A stretch of DNA of 64,000 nucleotides from Caenorhabditis elegans (Eukaryota > Nematoda > Chromadorea > Rhabditida > Rhabditidae): the NCBI RefSeq assembly GCF_000002985.6, contig NC_003279.8:14012001-14076000 (forward strand), given 5' to 3'. Position 1 is the stretch's first letter. Every line of letters starts with the position of its first letter. This document shows, in pieces, positions 23,249 through 33,520 of this stretch. The notes beneath the pieces are model-generated. The model saw only the letters and a list, made by a program, of their open reading frames with translations. It was not told the DNA's origin and made no database searches. Made by a program: the position numbers and the translations under genes.

Positions 23249-24040
23249 TCAGAAGACGAATGGTGTCTGGGGGATTGGTGGGCAGCAGGAGTTGATCAGC
23301 TGAGAGTCGGTGAGACCTTTCATGCATGCCGTTTCGTGGAGGTCTGGAAATTGGAGGGATTAAGGGAGATCAAAAACCTGAAAAGTTAAGATGTCCTAAA
23401 TGCGTCAGATGCCTGTTTTGGTCTGTCGGTCGGTTTCTAGAGGTATCCTGGAAGGTATCCTAAAGCCCCTTCTACAGCAGTTTTGGAGGGCGAGGGCACT
23501 ACGAAGCCCTCCTGAGCCCACCAACCAGTACCCCTAGCAGTGTCTTTAAAGTTCTGAAAACTTCGGATCCCTGAAAGCGCCACAGTCCCGCATGGTAACT
23601 ATGTTCTTCTGGGATCCTGTCCTTACAGAGTCCTTACAGAGTGAGCCTATTCTTAAAGGTTCTAGAGGTTCTAAGGGAGTCTCGCGTTACTGACAAGAGC
23701 GCTGTCCTTAACACTAAAAAAGAGATCCTAAACGCGCTGAAACCCGCCTAACCTCAATAACCCCCTACTCACCATCAGCGTGAACTGTGCAGATTCCATG
23801 GCAGAGTTGTTGGATCTTTATCAACAAACTCCTTCCGCAAGTCTTCTTGGCTCCCTGAGCCGCCACTACCGGCTCACGGGGGGCCTGGATGAGTCCCATG
23901 TCCTGAAGCTCCTTGAGTGTCTCCGCAAGCTTACGGTTGAATGTGATCCTTGGATCCGGTGCAGGCTTGGAGAGGAAGTGGCCCAGTGCCACTGGTAGGA
24001 GGAAAAGGAGAAGGAAAAGAACCAGGGCGTGAGAACTCAT
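23249..24040 (-). CDS. Insulin-like peptide gene (2 exons, 120 aa)
   Basis: A secreted insulin-family peptide, the longest in the cluster. Exon 1 is 23773-24040: signal peptide MSSHALVLFLLLFLLPVALG, a propeptide of about 47 residues containing LKELQDMGLIQAPRE, then KKT and the B chain CGRSLLIKIQQLCHGIC. Exon 2 is 23249-23343: A chain ACMKGLTDSQLINSCCP and tail ending PFVF. The phase 1 intron (GATG|GTGAGT ... CAG|ACCTC) is 429 bp. It is the nearest paralogue of the 19.3-kb gene: the two share 'gactccgccct' promoter blocks, a 'gtgagaatgag' start context and the FVF C-terminus. Confidence 0.9.
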
Positions 24041-25264
24041 TCTCACAAAAAAAGTGAGTTGGCGGAAGTGTTTCGCCGGGTTTTGTAGGGCTCGATGGGA
24101 GGGCGGAGTCGCGGGTGTAGGCTCCACCTACAAGAAGTAGGGGAGGGCAGTGATTGAGATTAGCTGGCAAGGAGGCAGTGAAGGGGAAAACTACTAGATT
24201 ATAGTTTATTTCAGAGCTTTGAAAAAATTTCAGAATTCAGTTTCCAATAAATTTACAGCTCCAAATCTCAATCAAGGACTAGAGATGCTCTGTGAGCGGC
24301 CCACTAGAACCTTTTGTCATGGCTGGACAACTAAGCTTAAAGAGTAACTCTTGGACCGTAGAACGACCCAGAAGCAACGCTGTAGAGTCCTGTCGAATCC
24401 CAGGCCTTACGAGTTTCTACGCTTCTTGATAGACTCCTCGGCTTCCTTGTAAGACTAAAACAGTCTAAGTTAGGACCAGGCCTGAAAACTGGAGCAGGGG
24501 AGACTTTAAGCAGTAAATAGGCTTTTTGGCTCTCAGGCTCCCAGGCTTTTCCAAAATCTAATCCCTATTTGTAACTCCTCACGTATGAAGAAGACGTCAA
24601 AGGGGTAAACAAGTGATAATTATAGGGTGGCTCACGGAGTCACTTTGTAGTTGGGCTCATTGTGATGTGAGAAATAGAGATATCTATAAAAATAGACGAC
24701 ATGTTGTAAGACAATCTTGCAGACTCATAGAGATCAAACTCTTAATTCTAGCATATATAGGTATCTAGTAGAGTTATCAAAAAGGGGTAATTGGGGAGTT
24801 ACATAGATTTAGGCCTTCTAACTCTGTCAGGAACAATTCTATCAAAAAGTAGTCAAGTGTTAAAATGTTCAGCTGAAAATTTCTTATATTTCGGTAGTTG
24901 ACCATATTTTTTTAGCGTTGGTATCTGCAGAGTTACGCCGACTTGAAGTTGGACGGGGATGCAGAGGTAGATCACGGCACTTGGCGTGGAGTAGGAACTT
25001 ATCAAAAAGTTCTCTTCTAACGATCTGTTCAAAAGGAAATTTCCTACAAAATCTGAATTGAAATTTTTTGATAGGTCCATCCTCTACAAAGTTATTACAC
25101 TTTGAAACTGGTCTTCTGACATTTTCCTGAAAAATTCCCAAACAGATTTTCGGCGTTATTCCCAAAATTTATTGATTAAATGTTAATATAGAATTGTCCA
25201 ATTTTACGCTGATTATTTTTGAGTTGTTATTTGAGTTGTGCTCATGCTCCGTTATTTTGTGCTC
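24041..25264. other. Non-coding interval between insulin genes
   Basis: Holds another GTAAACAAGTGATAATTAT copy (24605-24623) and AGTTGACAAC-type repeat fragments (24840-25070). No gene recognised. Confidence 0.55.
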
Positions 25265-25765
25265 TTAGTGAATGAATAGCTTCATGGTTGGGCAGCATGC
25301 CACCATGAACTCCATGTCCGAGACTCCGCGGTGGCAGGACTTGATGACGAGTGCTGGAATAAAAAAGTGATACTACTTTAAAGTTGTATAACTCTGCAAA
25401 TAGAAAAGTTATCAAAACGTTGTCAACTAACAAAATTTAGAACATTTCCTGCTGAACAATGCTTCAGTTAAAAATTATCCAGTACCACTTCTAGTTTCAA
25501 AGCTACACCCCTCCAACTTACCATCATAGTTCCGAGTGCACTGCCCATTGCACAGCTTGTCGACTCTCTCGATGATGTTCATCCCGCAGGTGAGGCCGGC
25601 CTTGGTACCATGGTGATGATTCCCGATGAGCCCCTTATTCATGAACTCTTGGAGCATGCCGTTCATGTGATGGAACTCCTGAACCTCCTTCTGCATCTCC
25701 AGCTCATCGAGCATTGCTGCATGGCATAGTGCCATAAGGCAGAGAATAGCGACGAGAGCTCTCAT
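25265..25765 (-). CDS. Insulin-like peptide gene (2 exons, 110 aa)
   Basis: A secreted insulin-family peptide. Exon 1 is 25522-25765: signal peptide MRALVAILCLMALCHA, a propeptide of about 43 residues with EFMNKGLIGNHHHG, then the B chain TCGMNIIERVDKLCNGQC. Exon 2 is 25265-25353: A chain SCHRGVSDMEFMVACCP and tail TMKLFIH. The phase 1 intron (GATG|GTAAGT ... CAG|CACTC) is 168 bp and contains an AGTTGACAAC repeat. The in-frame Met at 25798 is possible but precedes a non-hydrophobic stretch. TATAAAACC lies about 70 bases upstream, preceded by 'ccccgccc'. Confidence 0.9.
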
Positions 25766-25899
25766 TTCCTTCGCTGAGAAGTGAAGGAAAAAGCTCAAAA
25801 TCTGGAATTGTCATTATAATCTTTTGGTTTTATACCCTCTAAATGGGCGGGGTTTGTTATTATTAAGCTCCGCCTTCAATGATTCATTAATTTTCATTA

Positions 25900-26410
25900 C
25901 GTAAATCAAGGAATCCCAAAAGTAATGGAAACTAGACTATTCTAGTTAAAAATTGACGTAATTTGAAAACAGAAATATCTCAAAAACTAAAAAAGCTAGA
26001 GGAAAATTTTTATTTTATAAAATATTGCTGAGAAAATTTCCTACATTTTGTTAGTTGACAATTTTTTGATAGCTCAATTTCGTCTGGAGTTAGAGGAGCT
26101 TCACCTTATTTCAAACCTCTTTAACTTCAAAGAGAAGAGCGTTATAAAAAATGTGGCAACTAACACAATGTAGAAAAATTTGCGTAGATTATTTTAACGT
26201 TAAAAAAATTTAAATATCGTGTCTCCTCGTAGAGTTATAACAATTTGACGTTGGAAGGGTAGAATAGTGTGTGGGAGGGGAGAGCGCAGGTGGTTAGAGT
26301 ATGCTGCGTCTCCCACACTCACACACTCTCCCCCGGCGGTAAAATGTGCTATCAAAAAATTGCCAACTAACAAAGTGCAGAAAATTTTGCGTAGATCATT
26401 TTCTGTTTTG
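25900..26410. repeat. Composite foldback repeat, copy 1
   Basis: The arms are 'acattttgttagttgacaa' with 'tttttgatagct' on the left and 'gctatcaaaaaattgccaac' on the right. They flank a GC-rich inner hairpin ('gtgtgtgggaggggagag' ... 'cacacactctccccc'). Copies with the same design are at about 27080-27350, 29750-30060, 30890-31190 and 33290-33520. Confidence 0.7.
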
Positions 26411-27079
26411 ATAAAATTCAGATCGCTTTATTTAAAAAATGAGGAAAATGAAAATTTCCAAAAGTTCAAAAAGTCACAAAATTGTATTTAATTTTTGCTT
26501 TTTTACACAAACATCTATTACAAAAGTTTTGTTTTTTACAGATTTTATTTCCATATTAGCACGTTCCAACGAATTCCAGCCAATTGGAGCGTGTAGGAAG
26601 ATTCGGGCTAATTTTCAGTTTTTTCAGTCTTCTTCTGAAAGTGTTCTAATTTTTGGAACATTTGGGTGTTGCACATGTATGTACAATAGAAACCTTATTT
26701 ATAGAATTAATAATGTTTCAAAAAACATGGTGAAACCCTTTATAGATCACTGGACCTTTATGACGTCACACACGAAAATATGAAAATTTGCATTTTTTTT
26801 AAAAGTTTATTTTTGCAGGTATCTTTCTTTTTTTGCAAGTTACAATTGCTGGTTAGCACTAATTTGGCAGTTATTATAAAACAACAAACAACACATATCT
26901 TCAGCTTAGCCTGCCAGGCTTATCACTGGCATTTCATCCTACAATCTTGTAATCATAACTGGATTTTCTAAACTCGGATCAAAAATATGGGAATAAAACA
27001 AGCTAACTGAAAAACGTGATAACTCAAAAAATACATTAGCTAGACAAAATTATTTAATTACAAAAAAAATCTACAAAAA

Positions 27080-27350
27080 ATTTCCTACATTTTGTTAGTT
27101 GTCAACTTTTGGATAGCATCTTTCTCCGCCAAGATAGAGGAGTTTCAATTCTGAAGACCGCCGCCGCTGCGAAAGAGTGTGCAGGAAGGGGAGACGCAGC
27201 GTACTCTCACCGCCTGCGCTCTCCCCTCACCACACACTCTTTATTGCTTTGATCGTTGAACTGCTCTAACTCCGTTGGAAAAAGAGCTATCAAAAAGTTG
27301 CCAACTAACAAAATTTAGATAATTTTTAAAGGAATATTTTGTTAGTTAGC
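27080..27350. repeat. Composite foldback repeat, copy 2
   Basis: Outer arms 'ttttgttagttgtcaac' / 'gttgccaactaacaaaa'; inner hairpin 'agagtgtgcaggaagggg' / 'cccctcaccacacactct'. Confidence 0.7.
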
Positions 27351-27699
27351 AAATTTTTGGTAGCTCTTCTTGATTCTAGTTTTCCACTACTTTTTGCACT
27401 TTTATAACAAAAAATGTATGTACATACTTCTTTTTTCCTTCTCAAAAACTACAAAAAACATGTTTACTACTTTCGGATGACTGAAAATTATTACCTCTTG
27501 AATTTTCAAGCTAGCTTTCAAAAATTACATGCTTCAATTGACTGAAACTAGCCTGAAAATTATGAAAACGTGCTGAAATTAGACACGAATTGTTTAGCCA
27601 GGTTTTGAAACATAGTTGTAAAAAATAAATTGTGATAAGGGGTTTTTTAAAGATCTAAAAATTGAATCATATCTAAAATTTTGAACTTCAACTGTTAGA

Positions 27700-28105
27700 T
27701 TAAAGGTGGAGTAGCGCCAGTGGGGGAATTGTTAAAAACCACTCCTTTGGTCCTAAAATGACCAAATATCATGATAAAACTTTTCAAAACATTTTTGAAA
27801 ATTTTTTATTTACTGTCAAAAAGTGGCAATTACTCAGCTTTTGCCACTCATAATTTTGGAAGTCGACCAAAAAAAAATTTTTTTTTCGACATTTTTATGT
27901 TTTAATTTTGTTATAATTATTTATATTAAAACATTGAAGGGGTCGAGACTTGTGACATTTCTTTAAATTTCCTCAAATGCTCGTATTGACCGGAAATATT
28001 GAAAAATCTAAACATTTTTGGAGTGTTTTATTATGATATTCGGTTGTTTTGGATCATTATAAGTGCATTTAGACAAAATCCCCACTGGCGCTACTCCACC
28101 TTTAA
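27700..28105. mobile_element. TTAA-flanked palindromic MITE
   Basis: Its ends TTAAAGGTGGAGTAGCGCCA and its exact complement at 28086-28105 form inverted repeats, continued by 'gtggggg' / 'cccac'. The TTAA at each end fits PALTTAA-type elements (name from memory). It is nested in the 27.4-28.8 kb element. Confidence 0.75.
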
Positions 28106-28364
28106 TGCCAAAAATTTCTCAATATTCCCATAAAAAAGGAATTTATCAGTTTAATGTCTAGCTTTTTTTTTGTGTATACACTATTAGTGTAATCTAATAC
28201 ATAGTTCCTGGCATCTACGTAATCCTGATAAGTGATAATCTCTAATTTTATGTACCCTTAATCCCAACACTGCTAATTTTGTTTGTTTTTGTATATATTA
28301 AAAAGTAATGTCTGGTGCCAGAAATTTGAAACTTGAAGACAAAACAATTAATTTGGAACATTCT

Positions 28365-28470
28365 TGGCATTTACCAAAAAACTAACTAAGTTGAGACTTC
28401 TACTAAAATTATTTTAAAATTTTTAAAATTTTTACCTTCTTCTCAACTTAGATGACATTTTGGTAAATGC
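28365..28470. repeat. Short foldback (about 100 bp)
   Basis: 'Tggcatttaccaaaa' and 'aagttgagacttc' pair with 'ttttggtaaatgcca' and 'ttctcaactt' across an AT-rich loop. A hairpin transcript is possible; the arms are imperfect, and no miRNA is claimed. Confidence 0.55.
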
Positions 28471-28769
28471 CAAAAATTTGAAATTTTTACGAAATTGTTA
28501 TAAAACCGGTGCTCTAGTTGGATATTTGGCATGATATTGTTTTAAAAAAAAATCAGTTTTCTTCTCAAAGCCTGGCTACAAAGCCCTAATCTAATTTCAG
28601 CACGTTTTTATGATTTTCAGCTAGTTTCATCTAGTTTCAGCCAATTGAAGCATGTTATTTTGGTGATAATTTTCAGTCATGCAAAAGTGATAAAAATGTT
28701 TTTTGTAGTTTTGGAAAAGGCAAGTACATACATTTTTAACTAGAAAAATGCAAAAAAAAGTTGTGGAAA

Positions 28770-29626
28770 TCTACAGAAAAAGGGAATTAAAAATATCTGG
28801 AAAACTAGGAGAACTACTGAAAATTTGTCTAAAAAGAAAATGCTTTGTAGAACATTTTCTACATTTTGATAGTAGACAAAGTTTAGAAAAGTTGGTTTTT
28901 TGCGGAGTTACAGCCGTTAAAAGCAAGGAAATTTTTTTTAAATAAATTTTTGTTTAGCTTAATTTTTTTTCCAATTCTTGATCAGTTTTTTGCCGTTTTT
29001 TGTTTTTTTACTAATCAAAAATAATTTGTATTTTATAGAAAAACTTATAAATCCAACTAATATAACTGATATTGTTAGTATTTGTAGAGATTAGTAGGTA
29101 ATGTTTGGTTATGGAAAAAACGAAAACAAAAGTTTACAGGAATGGGATTTGAATTTTATAGCATACATACCTATCTCTCTCTATGCAATAACTGAAAAAA
29201 TGTGAAAAAGGACGGTGTTAAATAGTACCCTATTTTTAAATTCTTGTAACTCCACGAGGAGTACAAATATCAAAAAGTTGTTAACTAACAAAATGATCTA
29301 CGTAAAATTTCCTACATTTTGTGCCATGAAAACTTTTTGATAGCTTCTACCTCCGCCAAGTTACAGGGGTTTCAAATTGACTTCCTATATAATCTCCATT
29401 TTTTTCTAGTTTCGAAATTAAAACCCTTTGGGAGTTCCGATGTAACATCACACTGCTAATTTTAGGAATTCTTATAACAAAGTCACATGATATATGAATC
29501 AGTAGTACTAATTGCGTGATACCTAAAAACCCTCTTTGCAAATATGGAAAAAATTATGTTTGGCTCATTTCGTTTTGGTCGAGATCTTTCGTACCATTCC
29601 CTTAAAATTTTACTTTTCTATTTCCA
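28770..29626. other. Non-coding region upstream of the nuclear receptor gene
   Basis: AT-rich, with AGTTGACAAC-type repeat fragments near 28850 and 29260-29340. No gene recognised; the receptor promoter presumably lies here. Confidence 0.5.
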
Positions 29627-31478
29627 ATGGAGGTTCATTTGTGCCAAATTTGTTCGAATCCCAAATGCGAAAGTAAATATGGGGTGAGTTATGCTTTCTA
29701 GGTTTGAGGAAAGTTCTAGGAACTCTTGAGCAAGTAAAGATATCAAAAATATGTCAACTAATAAAATAAACTACGCAAAATTTCCAACATTTTGTTATTT
29801 GAAAACATCTTGATATCTTTATTCTTCGCTAAGTTACAGGGGTTTCAATTTAGTACCCTCCGTCGTTGTGAGAGAGTGTGTGGGAGGGGGAGACGCAGCG
29901 CGCTCTCACCGTCTGCACTCTCCCCGCCGCCACACTCTATTGCTTCGATTTTTGAATCGCTCTAACTCCGTTGAGAGAAGAGTTATCAAAATGTTGTAAA
30001 CTAAAAAATTGTAGGAAACTTCAAGGGGAGTATTTTGTTAGTTGGAAATTTTTTGAGAGCTCTTCTCCCAACGGAGTTCTGCCCTTCCAAATTGAAATGG
30101 CTCTAACTTCTTTTACGAAAAAAATGTAGCAAATTTTAAGGAGATTTTCAGTTTTTCCTCTGCTCCGCCTGCTGCTCCTTTTTCCGTCGAAATTTTCACG
30201 AAAAGTCCCCACCAAACTACGCGGCAATTATGAATAAATTCTTTAATCTACCATGCAGCCCCGGACACGTAAACTGTAAAAAATGCCGGTTCGACAAATG
30301 TCTAGAAGTTGGGCTTATTCGACCTGTCACGGATAATCGAGCTCGAGAAATGGCTGCAAATTTGAATTTAGTAAATTTAATCCAGACATTGAAGGATCTG
30401 GATATAACTCGAGCAGATAAATTTTCAAATTACAATCTAATTGGTCCAACTTCTCCAGCAGATGCTATATTGATCCCAGTAAAATATTCCGCCAAAAAAC
30501 TCCAAAATCCTACATGCCACCACTGGAGCCTTCTCAATCAGATTACTACTATAGATTTCTTGAAGAAAATCAATTTTCCTCAAGCCATAAACCCCGAGGA
30601 CCAGGGTTCAATTATTCGATCCGGGTACATTAAGCACATGCTTTTCTCAACTGCATTTTTAAGTTACACGAAGAAGCTTGGCGAAATGCGATTTCCTGAT
30701 GGTTCCGACATTTTCGATGCTGAAATTCTCAAAACTCCGGAATTTTCTCATCGATTTTTAAGAGAGATTCGAGAATTACTAGTTGACAAGTTGGCCAATT
30801 TGAAAGTCACTCAAGAGGAGTACTTGTTACTTTCAGTCATATTTCTGTGTAGTGAAGGTATATTTTAGTTAAAAATTGACGTAATTTGAAAACTGAAATA
30901 TCTCAAAAACTAAAAAAAGAAAAATTTTCAACTAACAAAATATTTCTGAGAAAATAAAAAGTCAGTTGACAATTTTTTGATAGCTTTAACCGCGACGGAG
31001 TTACAGGGGCTTTTAGTTCGGAAGCAAAAGAGTGTGGGGGAGGGGAGAGTGCAGACGGAGAGAGCGCGCCTGCGTCTCCCCTCCCACACACTCTCTCGCC
31101 CCTCAAGTTCAAAGGCTCATAACTCTGCGGGAAGCAAAGCTATCAAAAAGTTTTCAACTAACAAAGTGTAGCAAATTTTTTTTAGAATCGTTTTTTATTT
31201 GAAAATTTTATTTTTCAGCTAGTCCCTTACTGTCAGAGGACGGAAAAGCAAAGTTGCCATGTATTCAGAGAATGTATGCATCATGTCTACTCCACTATTG
31301 TTGTCTGCAAAATTCCAAGTCTGCACCTGCCAGATTCACCGAATTGTTATCAATTTGGATCGTTATCCTCCAAACTTTCAAAAATTTCAGCCATTTTGTG
31401 ACTCTAGTCCAGCTTATCGGCAAAGAAACGGTTTTTTTGAGTAAATATGATAACTTGATGCAATTTGCAAATTCTTAA
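29627..31478 (+). CDS. Nuclear hormone receptor (3 exons, 340 aa)
   Basis: A ligand-regulated transcription factor of the expanded nematode NHR family. Exon 1 is 29627-29683 (MEVHLCQICSNPKCESKYG). Exon 2 is 30152-30857 and exon 3 is 31219-31478. Finger 1 is complete: CQIC, 13 residues, CSAC, followed by CSFFRRNF. Finger 2 is odd: only PC, then 6 residues, CKKC and RFDKCLEVGL remain, so one of the four expected Cys and part of the spacing are missing. The rest (about residues 75-340) is a helical ligand-binding-like domain ending FANS. Junctions are GGG|GTGAGT (phase 0) and GAAG|GTATAT (phase 1). Both introns consist largely of the composite foldback repeat. AATAAA follows at about 31491. A specific nhr number is not assigned. 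A reduced finger 2 could alter DNA binding or mark a decaying gene, although the frame is open. Confidence 0.85.
29750..30060. repeat. Composite foldback repeat, copy 3 (receptor intron 1)
   Basis: Inner hairpin 'gagagtgtgtgggaggggga' / 'actctccccgccgccacact', outer arms with 'aaaatgttgtaaac' and 'attttgttagttgg'. It fills most of the first intron. Confidence 0.65.
30890..31190. repeat. Composite foldback repeat, copy 4 (receptor intron 2)
   Basis: Outer arms 'gtcagttgacaattttttga' / 'tatcaaaaagttttcaacta', inner hairpin 'gagtgtgggggaggggagag' / 'cccctcccacacactctct'. The left flank (30868-30920) is nearly identical to 25944-25995, showing that both belong to one longer element. Confidence 0.7.
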
Positions 31479-31814
31479 CATTGTATAAATATAAATAAAT
31501 AAATAGTTTTTATTCGAAAAAAAAATTCATTCACACCAATGTAGGTTTTACCCCGCAGACATAACCCTTCCAGCACCCGATTTTCGCTGAGGTAGGCAGG
31601 GAGGCGCTGCAAACTTAGGTGGCCTTAGTGGAAAATCGACATGGAAACTTACTCGGCGTCATCTATTGCGTACCAATCTGTTGCATTAAATTTTAGGACT
31701 ATTCCATCAGCAGGTGCCGGGTTTCCATCTGGGTTGCCTTGTTGCCAAATGTAGCCGGCGGGGTTTGCGGAGAGGGTGGGGTCCGTGAAGGAGAACGCCT
31801 GGAATTTAAGACTC

Positions 31815-32655
31815 CATATGGTAGAGACTCTTAGTAGTGCAGGTCCAAATGAACCGGAACTTCAATGGTAGAGACCCTTATGCTATATACACCCCAACAA
31901 ATGGTACAGAATCCACAAGGTACATAACTAATAAAGACCCCGATGTAGTATATACCAGGGGTGGGCGGAAAACGATTTTTCGGGCAAGTCGGCAAATCGT
32001 CAAGTTAGCGGAATTGAACAACTCCGGCCAATCGCTAAGCCGACAAACTGCCGATTTGCCGAACTTGCCGTTTAGCACATTTTTTTGGAAATTTCAGAAC
32101 TTCAACTTTAATTGGCAAAATTGTACGCATTCTATGAATGTTCCTACATCTTTTTCTGAAAAGTAAGAAAATTCTATGAAAATATCTTTTAAAAAACGGG
32201 AAAAAAATTTCAAAAAGGCACAGTTGCTTCCGTCATAACAAAATCCCTCTAAACATTTCCGGCAAATATGAAATCCGGCAAACCGGCAATTCGCCAATTT
32301 GCCTAATTTGTCGGCAAAAAAATTTGCCGAACGGAAATCGCCGCCCACCTCTGGTATATACCACCATGATACAAACCTCCTATGGTACAGAACCACTATG
32401 GAAAGTCCCTTTACCGACCATATTTGGTACATACCCCTATGGCGTATAAGACCCAGGCCCCGTTTTGGCATAGTCCTCATATCATCATATTATATCATTA
32501 ATGAGAGAATCTCCCTATGGTGCATACCCCTATGGTAATAATGCAAACCAATGGGATTTAGTATCCATACTGTAAAAAACCCTATATGGTGCAGATCCCA
32601 GATGGCACATACCACTTATGGTACCGACTCTATGTGGTACATGTCCCATGCTCAC
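31815..32655. repeat. Degenerate 'tatggtacaNaccc' repeat flanking the hAT MITE in lectin copy 1 intron 6
   Basis: Recurrent phrases 'tatggtacagaacc', 'ccctatggtgcataccc' and 'tatggtaccgactc' occur on both sides of the MITE (31815-31947 and 32360-32650). They form a degenerate tandem array that the MITE has split. Confidence 0.55.
31956..32353. mobile_element. hAT-type MITE (398 bp) with 8-bp target duplication
   Basis: It begins CAGGGGTGGGCGG and ends CCGCCCACCTCTG, imperfect inverted repeats typical of hAT elements. It is flanked on both sides by the 8-bp duplication GTATATAC (31948-31955 and 32354-32361). The interior is rich in 'gccgaacttgccg' / 'cggcaaattg' repeats. It shares ends and interior style with the element at 48275-48656. 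Confidence 0.85.
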
Positions 32656-33289
32656 CTCCGTAGTATTGCATGGATATACGCTGGTCCCCATGCAGCTCGC
32701 CTTCCGTGCACCATCTAACCATACACCGGTTATTTTGTATGTTCCATCCAATGCCTTTATCTTATTGAAGATCGGAATAGTTTTTTCTGAAAATTTCAAA
32801 AATTTGAATTTGTGTATTGTTGAAAGGATCCAACTTACGAACAACAAAATCGTGCTCAACTTTTGTCTCGGGACCCGAAATGCTACTATTCAAATTGTCG
32901 CACATAATATCCGACACTGTCCTGTTGCAGCACGCATAGTGCTCAACAACCTTAAAAGGATATGTGAGCTCTGGCGACTAAAAAGGCTTGTAACCTGTGA
33001 GCATCGAAGTCCTTTAGCTCTGTGGAACTATGTAAAGTTATCGGGGCACGTGGGTATTTGGCAGCCAAATGTCCAAGTAGAATCATTGTAGGTTACATTG
33101 CAAGGAGGGCCCTGGAACAGGTACTTTTTTGGGTTCCTGAGCTAGGGGTCTTACTGAAAAGGATATCAAGTGGTTTACAGGACACGTGGTATCTGATGAA
33201 GAGTGCTTAAAAGCAAATCTTGAACCATTTTCAGCATGAGTAGCAGTGATGACTTGACCGACTTGGAACATTTGGCAGTTGTTCTCGTA

Positions 33290-33520
33290 TACTGCCTAAA
33301 ATTTTTCTCATTGTCCGCAGAGTTCTTAGCGTTTGAAGCTAGAAACGCAAAAAAAGTAGAGGGCGAGAGGAGGCGCAGACAGCAAGAGCAGCCTGCGTCT
33401 CCCCCTCCACCACACTCTTTCACGCTTCCAGCTTTAAACCATTGTAACTCTGCGGAGAATAAAGATATCAAAAAGTTGTCAACTAACAAACTGTGGAACA
33501 TTACAAGAGCAATATTTTAT
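33290..33520. repeat. Composite foldback repeat, copy 5 (lectin copy 1 intron 2)
   Basis: Inner hairpin 'gagggcgagaggagg' / 'ctccccctccaccacactct', outer arm 'atcaaaaagttgtcaactaa'. It lies between exons 2 and 3 of the lectin-like gene. Confidence 0.55.

Larger units (their letters stand above)
27383..28768. mobile_element. Non-autonomous DNA element with about 200-bp inverted termini and nested insertions
   Basis: 27383-27615 and 28575-28768 are inverted relatives: 'atgtatgtacatac' / 'gtacatacat', 'aaaactacaaaaaacatg' / 'tgttttttgtagtttt', and 'ctgaaattaga' / 'tctaatttcag'. Inside are a TTAA-flanked MITE (27700-28105) and a foldback (28365-28470). No transposase was found. Confidence 0.6.

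Noticed and set aside
26267-26971. ORFs of 63-114 codons on + downstream of the insulin cluster
   Set aside because: They overlap foldback repeats and low-complexity sequence and show no domain or splice logic.
28365-28470. Foldback considered as a microRNA precursor
   Set aside because: Arms are interrupted and the loop is long and AT-rich; no recognised seed. Kept only as a foldback.
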